In this document: in pieces, positions 18,010 to 25,781 of the stretch
Numbering within the stretch: position 1 is the stretch's first letter
How the letters are laid out: each line of letters starts with the position of its first letter
NCBI GenBank assembly: GCA_949156565.1
Contig: CASCZI010000006.1
Coordinates: forward strand, 22,292 to 86,291
Direction: 5' to 3'
Origin: an uncultured Alphaproteobacteria bacterium
Lineage (GTDB): Bacteria; Pseudomonadota; Alphaproteobacteria; Rs-D84
Length of the DNA: 64,000 bases
Notes under the pieces: generated by a model
What the model was told of the DNA's origin: nothing
The model's input: only the letters and a program-made list of their open reading frames with translations
Databases searched by the model: none
Made by a program: the position numbers and the translations under genes

Positions 18010-18320
18010 ATAAAGTCATGTCTATACAGTGTCTATACAAGTGGCAGAAATCTGGCAAAAAACCGAATCGGTGTCAAAAAATAAATCTGAAAAAATCGGG
18101 TAACATTGGGTTGCAAATAGAAATTAATCATATACCTTAATCGACGTATCCAGGGTTGCAAACAACCCAAAAAATAAAGCGTGAGAGAGTGAATAAAAAA
18201 CAGTAGGGCATATAGACGGTATGTTTTGAAAATCCCAGAACATGGCGTTTATGCGTGGGTGGTTTTTACACTCTTGCGCGGGGCAGGAAACTCTTTTAGG
18301 GAAGGAAAGGAGAAAACAGC
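18010..18320. promoter_or_regulatory. dnaA upstream region with short repeats
   Basis: This 311-bp gap contains no gene. TGTCTATACA occurs twice, at 18019 and 18030, exactly one helical turn apart. GGGTTGCAAA also occurs twice (18108 and 18153), the second as half of a hairpin GGGTTG / CAACCC. I found no match to the DnaA box TTATNCACA, so an origin is not supported. The paired 10-mers could be an operator for dnaA. The dnaA ribosome-binding site is AAGGAAAGGAG just before 18321. Confidence 0.4.
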
Positions 18321-19586
18321 ATGCAGACAGCGGCAAAAAAAATCGTCAATCTGGATTCTATTCGGATGGCCATCGCATCAAAAATGGAATCTGGGGATTT
18401 TGAATCCTGGATTGCGCCGCAAAAGTTTGACATTGTTGATAATGATCTTGTTCTGGTGGCACATAATCAATTTTCCGCAGATTATATTCGTGGGGTATAC
18501 ACCAATATTTTGACTGATGTGGCGGCGGCGTCCGGTTTGGGGTTGCGTATTATGGTTCGTGGCGCGGCGCGGCCGGCCCCATCGAATGACAACCGGATTC
18601 AAACCTTTGCACCGGCTGCGCGCGCGGCGGCGGTGGCCCCATCGTCATTTGATGCATTTGTGGTATCGGACGAAAATATGTTTGTGGTATCGGCCGCGAA
18701 AAAGATCGCAATGGGTGCCGCGGCATTTTCGCCCCTGTTTATCTATGGGCCGGCGGGGTGTGGCAAATCAATGTTGGCATCGTGCATTGCGGGTACGTCG
18801 CGCACGATTATGATGTCGGGTGGGCAATTTGTGGCCGAATTTGCACGCAGCCTGCGCGAACACACGATTTTTGCATTCAAAGATTTTTGTCGTAACTGTG
18901 ATACATTTATCCTTGATGATGTTCAGGTATTGGGTGGTAAACGCGCGACATGTGATGAATTTATTCAATTGGTGATGGATTTGCGTGCGGCGGGCAAGAA
19001 TATTGTCATCACCGCAGATGCGGCGCCGGCAAATTTGACCGGGTTTGATCGTCGGGCTATGTCTTTGATGGCGTCGGGATTGGTTGCGGATATGGTGGCC
19101 CCAACGGCGGCCGTGCGTCGGACCATGTTAATCCGGGGTGGGGTGGATGCATCGGTTGCTGATTATATTACGACGCGGGTGGCGGCCAACGGACACCTGG
19201 TGGTGGGGGTAATCAAAAAGATTGCGGCATATGTTGAATTAATGGGCGCACGGGTTGATACAAATGTTGCGGCGCGATTATTGGCCGATACATTGACACG
19301 TGCGAAAACGCCGGCCGCCATGGTGCGTTCAATGTGCGAAAAAATGGGGGTTTCGTATGATGCGGTTTGCGGCACATCGCGTGCGCGCGCCATTGTCCGT
19401 GCGCGTCAAATTATGATGGCCGCGATGAAGAACGCAACAAAATTATCCTTGGCCGAAATTGGAACGGCATGTGGTGGGCGCGATCATGCAACAGTGCTGT
19501 ACGCGATTGCACAAACCGAAAAATTAAAGGCGACGGATCTGATGATTGCGGCCGAAATTGATCAGATGATTGACCTGTGCCGATAG
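18321..19586 (+). CDS. dnaA: Chromosomal replication initiator DnaA (divergent)
   Basis: DnaA opens the replication origin in its ATP form. The 421-residue product has a domain I-like start with ESWIAP-type helix (FESWIAPQKF), a short linker, an AAA+ domain with Walker A GPAGCGKS (about residues 141-148) and Walker B FILDDVQVL, and a domain IV with the DNA-binding signature CGGRDHATVLYA near the end. The Walker A differs from the usual GGVGLGKTH, and the SRF block that carries the arginine finger in E. coli reads SLM here. The DNA-binding helix is well kept, so origin binding is likely, but ATP-dependent assembly may work differently. It is separated from dprA by 311 bp. Confidence 0.85.
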   Translation: MQTAAKKIVNLDSIRMAIASKMESGDFESWIAPQKFDIVDNDLVLVAHNQFSADYIRGVYTNILTDVAAASGLGLRIMVRGAARPAPSNDNRIQTFAPAARAAAVAPSSFDAFVVSDENMFVVSAAKKIAMGAAAFSPLFIYGPAGCGKSMLASCIAGTSRTIMMSGGQFVAEFARSLREHTIFAFKDFCRNCDTFILDDVQVLGGKRATCDEFIQLVMDLRAAGKNIVITADAAPANLTGFDRRAMSLMASGLVADMVAPTAAVRRTMLIRGGVDASVADYITTRVAANGHLVVGVIKKIAAYVELMGARVDTNVAARLLADTLTRAKTPAAMVRSMCEKMGVSYDAVCGTSRARAIVRARQIMMAAMKNATKLSLAEIGTACGGRDHATVLYAIAQTEKLKATDLMIAAEIDQMIDLCR

Positions 19587-19614
19587 ATAAAAATAAAATT
19601 TAACATTTTCATGG

Positions 19615-19643
19615 TTGTACATCCCATAAAAATATGATATAAT
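19615..19643 (+). promoter_or_regulatory. Sigma70-like promoter for the 368-aa exported protein
   Basis: TTGTAC at 19615-19620 and TATAAT at 19638-19643 with a 17-bp spacer; the ATG at 19671 follows 27 bp later. Confidence 0.7.
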
Positions 19644-19670
19644 GTACGTAATTATATGGGAAGAGTGGGA

Positions 19671-20777
19671 ATGAAAAAACATGCCTTGATTTCATTATTG
19701 ATGACTTTGCCCGGGATGGCACTCGCGGATGTTGCCATTGTTTCCGGGGGTGGGGCATCATGTGGTGAAAGTGAGATTTCCCTGCGACTCCAAACATATA
19801 CAGATAACGAATTTTTATATGATGCCGATGCATGGAAGACCAAGTTTTTTCCGGTAAATGGCGTCAAGACCACATCTGGTATGATTTTTGAATGCGACAA
19901 TTCACATTGTTCGGCCGGGACAATTGTTCGGGCATCGGCGGGATCTGTATTCCAGGGATCCACACTGAGCCAAGAAACATGTTTTAAATGTGATGCCAGT
20001 GGTGGCGACAGCTGGGATATTATCACGTGTCCGGGCGGATCGAACAATCTGGACACTGGCAATGTCAATTTTACATTTGATGTGGGATTAAATAATCGCA
20101 ATGAATGTTTCTTTAAGGGGGGGAATTTCCGTGTCGGCGAATGGTTTTTTGAAACGCCATTGGCGGCGGGGCAGAAATCATATGTGACGCGCCAAGATTG
20201 CTTTAACAAAGGTGCGGTCGCAGGCGATCATGCAGACAAGTATTATGCGCGTTGTGATCAGGTTGGAAACGCATACGATATGCATTGCGTTATCGCCACA
20301 TGCGAAAAGGGATATAGCCTGAAATCGGGTCAATGTATCAAGATCAATACATCCAATGGGAATAACAATGTTATTGCGCCCAATCCCAATACCCCAGAAC
20401 CCAATATACCCAATTCAACGCCGGATAATAATAATCAACCCGATGGTGATACATCCCCGGTGGTTTCAACACCAGATCAAAATGTTGTTATCAAGACGCA
20501 ATTAAACCAAAGAATTGATGCATCGGTGGCCGTGCTTGATAAAATTAAATCAGATTTTGAGGTCAGTCGCTGGAAAGATGCCGATGGTAATTTCAATACG
20601 TCACGTTTGGTATCGGATTCGGTGGCGGGCGTGGTGCTGGGGACGGCCGGTGGGTTGATTACCAGTAATGTGATTAAAAAGAACCAGGTAAAAAATGGTT
20701 TCGACGATATAAGCTGTACGGTGGGCGGTCAAGTGGTAGCAGGCTGGGACGACCAATTCAGCGTGGGGATCCGATGA
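19671..20777 (+). CDS. Cys-rich exported protein of unknown function, 368 aa
   Basis: No family is recognised. The start at 19671 is preferred because GGGAAGAGTGGG lies just upstream and a signal peptide follows (HALISLLMTLPGMALA). The mature part contains about 14 cysteines in pairs (for example FECDNSHCSAG and CFKCDASGG), an Asn/Pro-rich linker (about residues 225-260), and a C-terminal segment with a Gly/Val membrane-like stretch (SVAGVVLGTAGGLITSNV). A disulphide-rich extracellular head with a membrane-interacting tail is plausible. It is transcribed from its own promoter and closed by a strong hairpin. Confidence 0.75.
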   Translation: MKKHALISLLMTLPGMALADVAIVSGGGASCGESEISLRLQTYTDNEFLYDADAWKTKFFPVNGVKTTSGMIFECDNSHCSAGTIVRASAGSVFQGSTLSQETCFKCDASGGDSWDIITCPGGSNNLDTGNVNFTFDVGLNNRNECFFKGGNFRVGEWFFETPLAAGQKSYVTRQDCFNKGAVAGDHADKYYARCDQVGNAYDMHCVIATCEKGYSLKSGQCIKINTSNGNNNVIAPNPNTPEPNIPNSTPDNNNQPDGDTSPVVSTPDQNVVIKTQLNQRIDASVAVLDKIKSDFEVSRWKDADGNFNTSRLVSDSVAGVVLGTAGGLITSNVIKKNQVKNGFDDISCTVGGQVVAGWDDQFSVGIR

Positions 20778-20801
20778 AAGTCGGATGGAGAGAGAAGGGT
20801 T

Positions 20802-20833
20802 CCCCTTGCCAGTCGGCAAGGGGCCTTTTTTTT
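20802..20833 (+). terminator. Strong rho-independent terminator
   Basis: A perfect 9-bp stem CCCCTTGCC / GGCAAGGGG with an AGTC loop is followed by CC and eight T residues. Confidence 0.9.
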
Positions 20834-20844
20834 ATTAAAGTTCA

Positions 20845-21240
20845 TCCATCTGCGCCGAGATCAGTGTTCAGAGCTCAGATAAAAGACCATCTCCCCGGCT
20901 ACGCCGTTACTCCCTCGAGGGAGGAGAAGTTGTCTTTGTGCCACGCTGAGTTTAAGTTCCCCCGCCAGAACCCACCCATGGAAATTTAACAATTTCCGCG
21001 GGGCCCGGGGTCGGGGTGACCGCCCATAAGTTTTCAGAGTGCAGTGTTCAGAGTTCGGGTAAAGACCACCTCCCCCCTTCGGGCTACTCCCTCTAGGGAG
21101 GAGAACTTGTCTTCGTGCCACGCCGTTGCAAAGTTCCCCTCCGATGGAGGGGTGGACGCGCAATCGGGCCCCGCAAAAATTGAAAGTTTTTGTGGGTGAT
21201 ACGGACGGGGTGGTCTTTTTTTTTAGATCCCATACGGGGG
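20845..21240. repeat. Mosaic palindromic intergenic repeat, copy 1
   Basis: This non-coding block is made of short modules that recur elsewhere in the window. They include CAGTGTTCAGAG, GTAAAGACCACCTCCCCCC (21059-21077, also at 39623-39641 and 47282-47300 on the other strand), the palindromic CTCCCTCGAGGGAG type box, and small hairpins such as GGAAATT / AATTTCC. The block lies between the preceding terminator and the switch promoter at 21278. Long frames here are chance readings through GC-rich repeats. Confidence 0.75.
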
Positions 21241-21277
21241 GGGACGGTGAACCCGTCCCCCCCCCCCAATTTTTCCC

Positions 21278-21361
21278 TTGTAAAAAATCTCTGTATCCGG
21301 TATAATTCCTGTGGTTAAACGTTATTTGACTATGCCTAATCCAAAGGGTGGTTTGGATTAG
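21278..21361 (+). promoter_or_regulatory. Switch promoter and leader ORF, locus 1
   Basis: TTGTAA (21278-21283), a 17-bp spacer and TATAAT (21301-21306) form a promoter with the same layout as at the three other switch loci. It is followed by a ten-codon leader ORF (21332-21361) reading MPNPKGGLD. The leader DNA is itself a perfect 14-bp hairpin (21332-21345 with 21352-21365). No clear ribosome-binding site precedes the leader ATG, so its translation is uncertain. Confidence 0.7.
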
Positions 21362-21435
21362 GCATATTTTTTGATTTTAAAATCCCTGATTTCTGCATTT
21401 GTTTACACCTTCTTACTATGCCTAATCCAAACCAC
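21348..21435. repeat. Invertible switch, locus 1 (presumed OFF orientation)
   Basis: Left arm GTGGTTTGGATTAGGCATA (21348-21366) is the exact reverse complement of 21417-21435, which contains the start codon of the glycosyltransferase gene. The 50-bp spacer has no Shine-Dalgarno sequence before that ATG as it lies now. Its reverse complement would place AAGAAGG and an ATG 33 bp upstream of the gene start and in frame, encoding MQKSGILKSKN before the gene. Arms differ in sequence from those of loci 3 and 4 but match each other perfectly, which indicates selection for pairing or recombination. Confidence 0.75.
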
Positions 21436-22386
21436 GGTTTAAAGGCATCGGGGGTGGTATCCCCCATGGGGCAAAATAACATCAAGATATCGGTTATTAT
21501 ACCGGTGTACAATGTCGCGCAATATATTGCCCAGACATTAGATTGTATTTATGCCCAAACGATCGATCGCCAGGCATTAGAGATTATATGTGTTTTGGAT
21601 GCATGCACCGACAACAGTGCCGATATTATTCGTCGGTGGGGGCGGGATAATAACGATATAACCATGCATATCATTATGAACAAAAAGAACAGGGGGCCGG
21701 CCATTTCCCGGAATCAAGGATTGCGCCATGCCCGGGGTGAATTTATTCACTTTATGGATTCAGATGATGTGATCAATACCGATTTTTACAAATCCATGTT
21801 TACGGCGGCAACCGGCGCATCGGCAGATTTGGCGGTATGTTGTTTTTATAATGAACGTCATCCCCACAGTAGTGTTATTTATCATTCAAATGTTGTTTAT
21901 TCCAATCCCCAGGACAAGGTAGATCAAACATGGGTTGATACACATGGGTATATGGTGCGTTATCTTATTCGGCGTCAATTTTGGGATGCAAACAAGTTTA
22001 AGTTTCCAGAAAATATAAGATTTTGCGAGGATTGGTTACTGGCCAATGAAATGGTTTATGCGGCGCGACGTCTGGTGACGGTGGCGGATGCCCGGTACAT
22101 ATATAAATTCCGTAAAAATTCATTAATGATGCAATCCAAAACAAATACTGATTATCAGGTGATGGGGGCATCGGCGGGTCGTGCGGTGGATAAATTTTTG
22201 GTGGGCCATCACTTGTTCCCGCATTTTATTGATGTACATACCACGGATTGGCGGTTGTTTGGGATGCGTTTGTTCAAGATTGAACGTGATTTGAATCACG
22301 TGTGTGTTCGATTATTCGGGCGGATAAAAATAATACGTCAATCCCAGCGGGTTAAATACAAACGTCGAGAGGTTTCCCATGATTAA
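21418..22386 (+). CDS. Family 2 glycosyltransferase
   Basis: A GT-A fold transferase that moves a sugar from a nucleotide-sugar to a glycan, probably of the cell surface. Motifs: ISVIIPVYNVAQYIAQTLD at residues about 22-40, the acidic substrate-binding CVLDACTDNSADI, GPAISRNQGLRHARGEFIH and the metal-binding MDSDD. The first 20 residues are not part of the fold and derive from the switch arm. If the switch is inverted, 11 more residues would be added. An internal ATG at 21466 is an alternative start. The next glycosyltransferase overlaps its stop by 8 bp, so both would be switched together. Confidence 0.88.
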   Translation: MPNPNHGLKASGVVSPMGQNNIKISVIIPVYNVAQYIAQTLDCIYAQTIDRQALEIICVLDACTDNSADIIRRWGRDNNDITMHIIMNKKNRGPAISRNQGLRHARGEFIHFMDSDDVINTDFYKSMFTAATGASADLAVCCFYNERHPHSSVIYHSNVVYSNPQDKVDQTWVDTHGYMVRYLIRRQFWDANKFKFPENIRFCEDWLLANEMVYAARRLVTVADARYIYKFRKNSLMMQSKTNTDYQVMGASAGRAVDKFLVGHHLFPHFIDVHTTDWRLFGMRLFKIERDLNHVCVRLFGRIKIIRQSQRVKYKRREVSHD

Positions 22387-23344
22387 ACCAACAAATTTTC
22401 TTAATGTTGCGCGTCCATCGCGCATTCGCAAAACAATGGGGCATGTGGTATCATCGCTTGTCCCAAATCGGTGTTGGCGCAATCGTGTTCGTGCCATTTT
22501 TCAATTTGGCATATGGCGCACGTTGGCGACATTTTGGCGTGAGGGTCGGGAAACATTTCCCTATTATTTTTCGATTGCCGCGATTATTCGGGATGAAGGA
22601 CGATATCTGCGTGAATGGATTGAATATCATCAGATGGTGGGCGCAGAAAAATTTTACATTTATGACAATCAATCAACCGATAACACGCGTCAGATTTTAA
22701 AGCCCTATATCGATGCCGGAATCGTTGAATATCATTATGTGGTGGGTGATGGGATTCAACATGCGGTGAATTTATTTGCCGCGCGTCGTGCGGCGCACGA
22801 AACCAAATGGTTGGCGGTGATTGATCTGGATGAATTTATAATGCCCATGCGCGATGCCACAGTGCCGCAATTTTTGCGTCAAATGAACCCCCGCATCGCC
22901 CAGATTTTTATCCGATGGTGTTTATATGGGTCGTCGGGACATGTGGCGCGGCCCCGTGGATTGGTAACCCAGAATTACAAATATCGTAAACACGATAACA
23001 GCGACCAAGCCAACAAGATGATTGTCAATCCCCGCATGGTTGTTTCATGCCCCAGTGCACACACATTTTCCGTTATCGGACGCAGTGTGGATGAAACCGG
23101 GCGGTCTGTTACACCATCGCCGGTCATCCCGGGTATCCCCCAAGATATTATTCGCATTAATCATTATCGGTGTAAATCATGGGCCGATTCCCAGGAAAAG
23201 CATATCAAAGGGGACGCCACATTTGGACGGGATTATGTCCGATATACCCGGGCAGATTTTGATCGGTATGACACCAACGATGTTCGTGATGATTCAATGG
23301 ATAAATATGCGGATCAATTACGGCGTCGGTGCGGTATCGATTAA
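22379..23344 (+). CDS. Glycosyltransferase family 92 type
   Basis: The 321-residue product carries the GT92-like core: YFSIAAIIRDEGRYLREWIE, EKFYIYDNQSTDNTRQIL, the metal-binding DLDEFI and a C-terminal INHYRCKSWADS block. These enzymes transfer a hexose, often galactose, to glycans. The start overlaps the family 2 gene by 8 bp. The N-terminal 50 residues are basic, with a weakly hydrophobic stretch that may sit against the membrane. Its substrate is unknown. It is probably expressed only when the upstream switch allows. Confidence 0.85.
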   Translation: MIKPTNFLNVARPSRIRKTMGHVVSSLVPNRCWRNRVRAIFQFGIWRTLATFWREGRETFPYYFSIAAIIRDEGRYLREWIEYHQMVGAEKFYIYDNQSTDNTRQILKPYIDAGIVEYHYVVGDGIQHAVNLFAARRAAHETKWLAVIDLDEFIMPMRDATVPQFLRQMNPRIAQIFIRWCLYGSSGHVARPRGLVTQNYKYRKHDNSDQANKMIVNPRMVVSCPSAHTFSVIGRSVDETGRSVTPSPVIPGIPQDIIRINHYRCKSWADSQEKHIKGDATFGRDYVRYTRADFDRYDTNDVRDDSMDKYADQLRRRCGID

Positions 23345-23401
23345 TGGACACGTCGGCATTTGCCGGTTGCATTTTTATCCCCAACGCGTCATGATAAGGG
23401 T

Positions 23402-23947
23402 ATGATTTTAACGCGTGACTTTTATATGGGCCCGCCCATTGATGTGGCCAGAAATTTGTTGGGATGTTTTTTATGCTGTCAAACAGACGATGGGCATATC
23501 ATTCGTGCCCGCATCGCAGAGGTTGAATTGTATCATGCCTGTGAACGCGGGTGTCATGCATTTGGTAATAAATGTACATCGCGCAATGATGCCATGTTCA
23601 TGGGCGGGGGGCATGCCTATGTCTATTTATGTTACGGATTACACAATATGTTTAATGTTGTTATTGGTGATACGGGCATGGCCGCGGCGGTTCTGGTCCG
23701 GGCGGTGGAATACGACGGATGCGACGGGCCGGGCAAATTAACCCGACGGTTAAATATTACACGGGATTTAAATAAATGGGATTTAACCCAGGCCCAGAAA
23801 TTATGGATTGAATCCGCCACAGATACCCCAAAAATTGCCGTGGGGACACGCATTGGAATTGATTACGCCGGTGATGATGCCCAATTACCGTGGCGGTTTG
23901 CCATTGAAGATAGTTGTTATCTTAGTCGGCCAATGAATAAATCCTGA
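23402..23947 (+). CDS. 3-methyladenine DNA glycosylase (AAG/Mpg family)
   Basis: Removes alkylated or deaminated purines from DNA in base excision repair. The start is set at the ATG at 23402, with AAGG 4-7 bp upstream, giving 181 residues; the frame can be extended 14 residues. Motifs: LARNLLGCFL-type opening, the catalytic Glu in RIAEVELYH, and GGGHAYVYLCYGLHNMFNVV, followed by VLVRAVEYDG and GPGKLTRRLNI. The gene is convergent with tsaC and the coding regions overlap by 26 bp. Confidence 0.92.
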   Translation: MILTRDFYMGPPIDVARNLLGCFLCCQTDDGHIIRARIAEVELYHACERGCHAFGNKCTSRNDAMFMGGGHAYVYLCYGLHNMFNVVIGDTGMAAAVLVRAVEYDGCDGPGKLTRRLNITRDLNKWDLTQAQKLWIESATDTPKIAVGTRIGIDYAGDDAQLPWRFAIEDSCYLSRPMNKS

Positions 23948-24512
23948 TGGCCCCGTCGCGGACAACATCCCATGATCCGTCATTATGGGTGACGACAACC
24001 GTACTGGGGCATCCACCCATGGGGGCGGTGGCATTGTCAATCACCAAGACATCGGGAAAGGTTTTTTGAATATCGGCGGCGCATGTTAACGTCGGGCAGT
24101 CCGAGAGGTTGGCCGACGTCGTCGCCAAGCAGTGTCCATCCACCACCCGGCACAAATCGCAAAAAGGCCCATATTCCGGCACACGCACGCCGCCCATCCA
24201 ATCATTATCGTTCGATCCCCCATCACGCCCGATGGTCAATGCCCCGGGCCAATATCGCGCCGCCATGTCAAATGCTATTTTGGGGAAATCGGTCATATGT
24301 GGACGTATGTGGTCAATACTATCCGACATGATAATCAGCCGTTTGTTCCGGGGCCGGTGTTTTATTTCATATAATGCATTTGCCCCCACATCATTGGGTA
24401 ATGCGCCCAATCCCCATACCGTGTCGGTGGGAAATGCGATCACGCCGCCACGTTTCAGATGTGTGTTTAATTTCTTTATAAAATCTTTGTCGTGTATATG
24501 GGTTAGCATCAT
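23922..24512 (-). CDS. tsaC: Threonylcarbamoyl-AMP synthase (TsaC/Sua5/YrdC family)
   Basis: Makes threonylcarbamoyl-AMP for the t6A modification of tRNAs reading ANN codons. The 196-residue length fits the single-domain TsaC/YrdC form. Motifs: KRGGVIAFPTDTVWGLGA near the start, YEIKHRPRNKRLIIM, and a C-terminal SANLSDCPT and PSTVVV block. The ATG overlaps the stop of the upstream lipid A deacylase gene (TAATG), so the two are cotranscribed. Confidence 0.92.
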   Translation of the reverse strand: MMLTHIHDKDFIKKLNTHLKRGGVIAFPTDTVWGLGALPNDVGANALYEIKHRPRNKRLIIMSDSIDHIRPHMTDFPKIAFDMAARYWPGALTIGRDGGSNDNDWMGGVRVPEYGPFCDLCRVVDGHCLATTSANLSDCPTLTCAADIQKTFPDVLVIDNATAPMGGCPSTVVVTHNDGSWDVVRDGAIRIYSLAD

Positions 24513-25069
24513 TAAAAACTATAATTCATCCCAAGACCGATATAGTTGAATCCATGATTGATTTCTGTGAAATCACCGTTTGAAAAGTGCAGGGTAAATA
24601 ATTCCGCGGCCCAGCAATCATTGATCCGTGCCCCAATAAATACTTTTTCACCAAAGACCAATCGACTTGATACATATCGGTCATGGGAATCACGCATATA
24701 GGGACCAATCCCACCGCCGACATATAATCCATGCCAATGAAAAACAACAACGTCCCATGAAACCCCCACACCGAAAAAAGATAATCCATGATTGGATTCG
24801 TACGCCGTATTTTGAACCACGTTGACATTCATTCGCGCGGGTAAACGCATGATTTCCATCGGTTGGCTGTATTGGGCCATGACCAGTGTCATGGGCGAAA
24901 TATCCCATCGAACGGCATCAATTAATTTGATCAAGCTGCCGCCGCCAGTACCCTGGGCCGCATAAAGAGAAATGGCGTTTTGTGCGCCATCGCCAAACAT
25001 GGGGTTATGGATCGCACATGCCGGTGCCGTCCACAAAAATAAACACAAATATCCGAATAATTTTTTCAT
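24512..25069 (-). CDS. PagL-like lipid A 3-O-deacylase
   Basis: This outer-membrane beta-barrel would remove an acyl chain from lipid A. The start is set at the ATG at 25067-25069, giving 185 residues with a signal peptide (GYLCLFLWTAPACA). The C-terminal block LFTLHFSNGDFTEINHGFNYIGLGMNYSF-type sequence (read in parts: LHFSNGDF, NHGFNYIGLG, ending in Phe) matches the acyloxyacyl hydrolase family, whose catalytic His and Ser lie in the H-x-S-N motif. The protein ends in an aromatic residue, as barrels do. It is coupled to tsaC by an overlapping stop/start. Confidence 0.75.
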   Translation of the reverse strand: MKKLFGYLCLFLWTAPACAIHNPMFGDGAQNAISLYAAQGTGGGSLIKLIDAVRWDISPMTLVMAQYSQPMEIMRLPARMNVNVVQNTAYESNHGLSFFGVGVSWDVVVFHWHGLYVGGGIGPYMRDSHDRYVSSRLVFGEKVFIGARINDCWAAELFTLHFSNGDFTEINHGFNYIGLGMNYSF

Positions 25070-25181
25070 GACCGCATTATACACGATATGACGTATAGAT
25101 TCAATAATTATGGATTGACGCTGTGGGGTTTAAGATCCTATGATATACCCAAAGATAATTTTTTTAAAAAAAGGAAATATA

Positions 25182-25631
25182 ATGCGTAAAATTTTTATGA
25201 TCGGGGTGATTATAATGTGCGCTGGGGCATCGGCCCATGCCGGGATTTTTGATGCGCTGGGGCTGGGGCAGAAAAAAGAACCCACCACATTGGCCGATGC
25301 ATGCGATACCGCCGAAATTAAAAAAATCTGTCCAGAAATTATTCTGGGGGATATGACAATGGCGCAATGTTTAATGAAAAATATCAAAGAATTATCGGCA
25401 CAATGTGCAACATATGTTAAAAAGACCGCCGGTGAAACATTAAATCATTTCGCGGTGGGGCAAATAAATGCCGGCGATGATGTCAAAATTGCCGCCGCCA
25501 AACAAAAGCAAGCCGCCGCCCAGCATGCGGATGATGCCCGCACCGCCGCCAAAGGATTGGGGGACCATATGCGTGTCATGAAACAGTCGGCAAAAAAATT
25601 AGCAGAAACGATTCAGCCAATCGCGCAATAA
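25182..25631 (+). CDS. Small periplasmic protein of unknown function, 149 aa
   Basis: No family is recognised. The ATG at 25182 is chosen over 25140 because AAAAAAAGGAAATATA precedes it and a signal peptide follows (KIFMIGVIIMCAGASAHA). The mature part has four cysteines (ADACDTAEIKKICPE, AQCLMK, AQCATY), probably two disulphides, and a C-terminal Ala/Lys/Gln-rich helical half that may form a coiled coil. It stands alone between the divergent deacylase operon and the large Cys-rich protein. Confidence 0.7.
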   Translation: MRKIFMIGVIIMCAGASAHAGIFDALGLGQKKEPTTLADACDTAEIKKICPEIILGDMTMAQCLMKNIKELSAQCATYVKKTAGETLNHFAVGQINAGDDVKIAAAKQKQAAAQHADDARTAAKGLGDHMRVMKQSAKKLAETIQPIAQ

Positions 25632-25668
25632 TGAATGCGTCCCGATGAGATGGGTGCGGGTTTTCTTG

Positions 25669-25697
25669 TTTACAGGATGCGGTGAAAATGCTATAAT
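25669..25697 (+). promoter_or_regulatory. Sigma70-like promoter for the 724-aa surface protein
   Basis: TTTACA at 25669-25674 and TATAAT at 25692-25697, separated by 17 bp; the start codon at 25782 lies 84 bp downstream. Confidence 0.65.
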
Positions 25698-25781
25698 ATA
25701 AACTAAATACGGGTCTATAAAATCGATTAATTTGCCATAAATGGCAGAAAACCGGGCTATTTGGCCAAAAGGGGAGTATTT

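Noticed and set aside
18010..18320. Replication origin upstream of dnaA
   Set aside because: The repeated TGTCTATACA and GGGTTGCAAA do not match DnaA boxes, and no AT-rich unwinding tract with boxes is seen.
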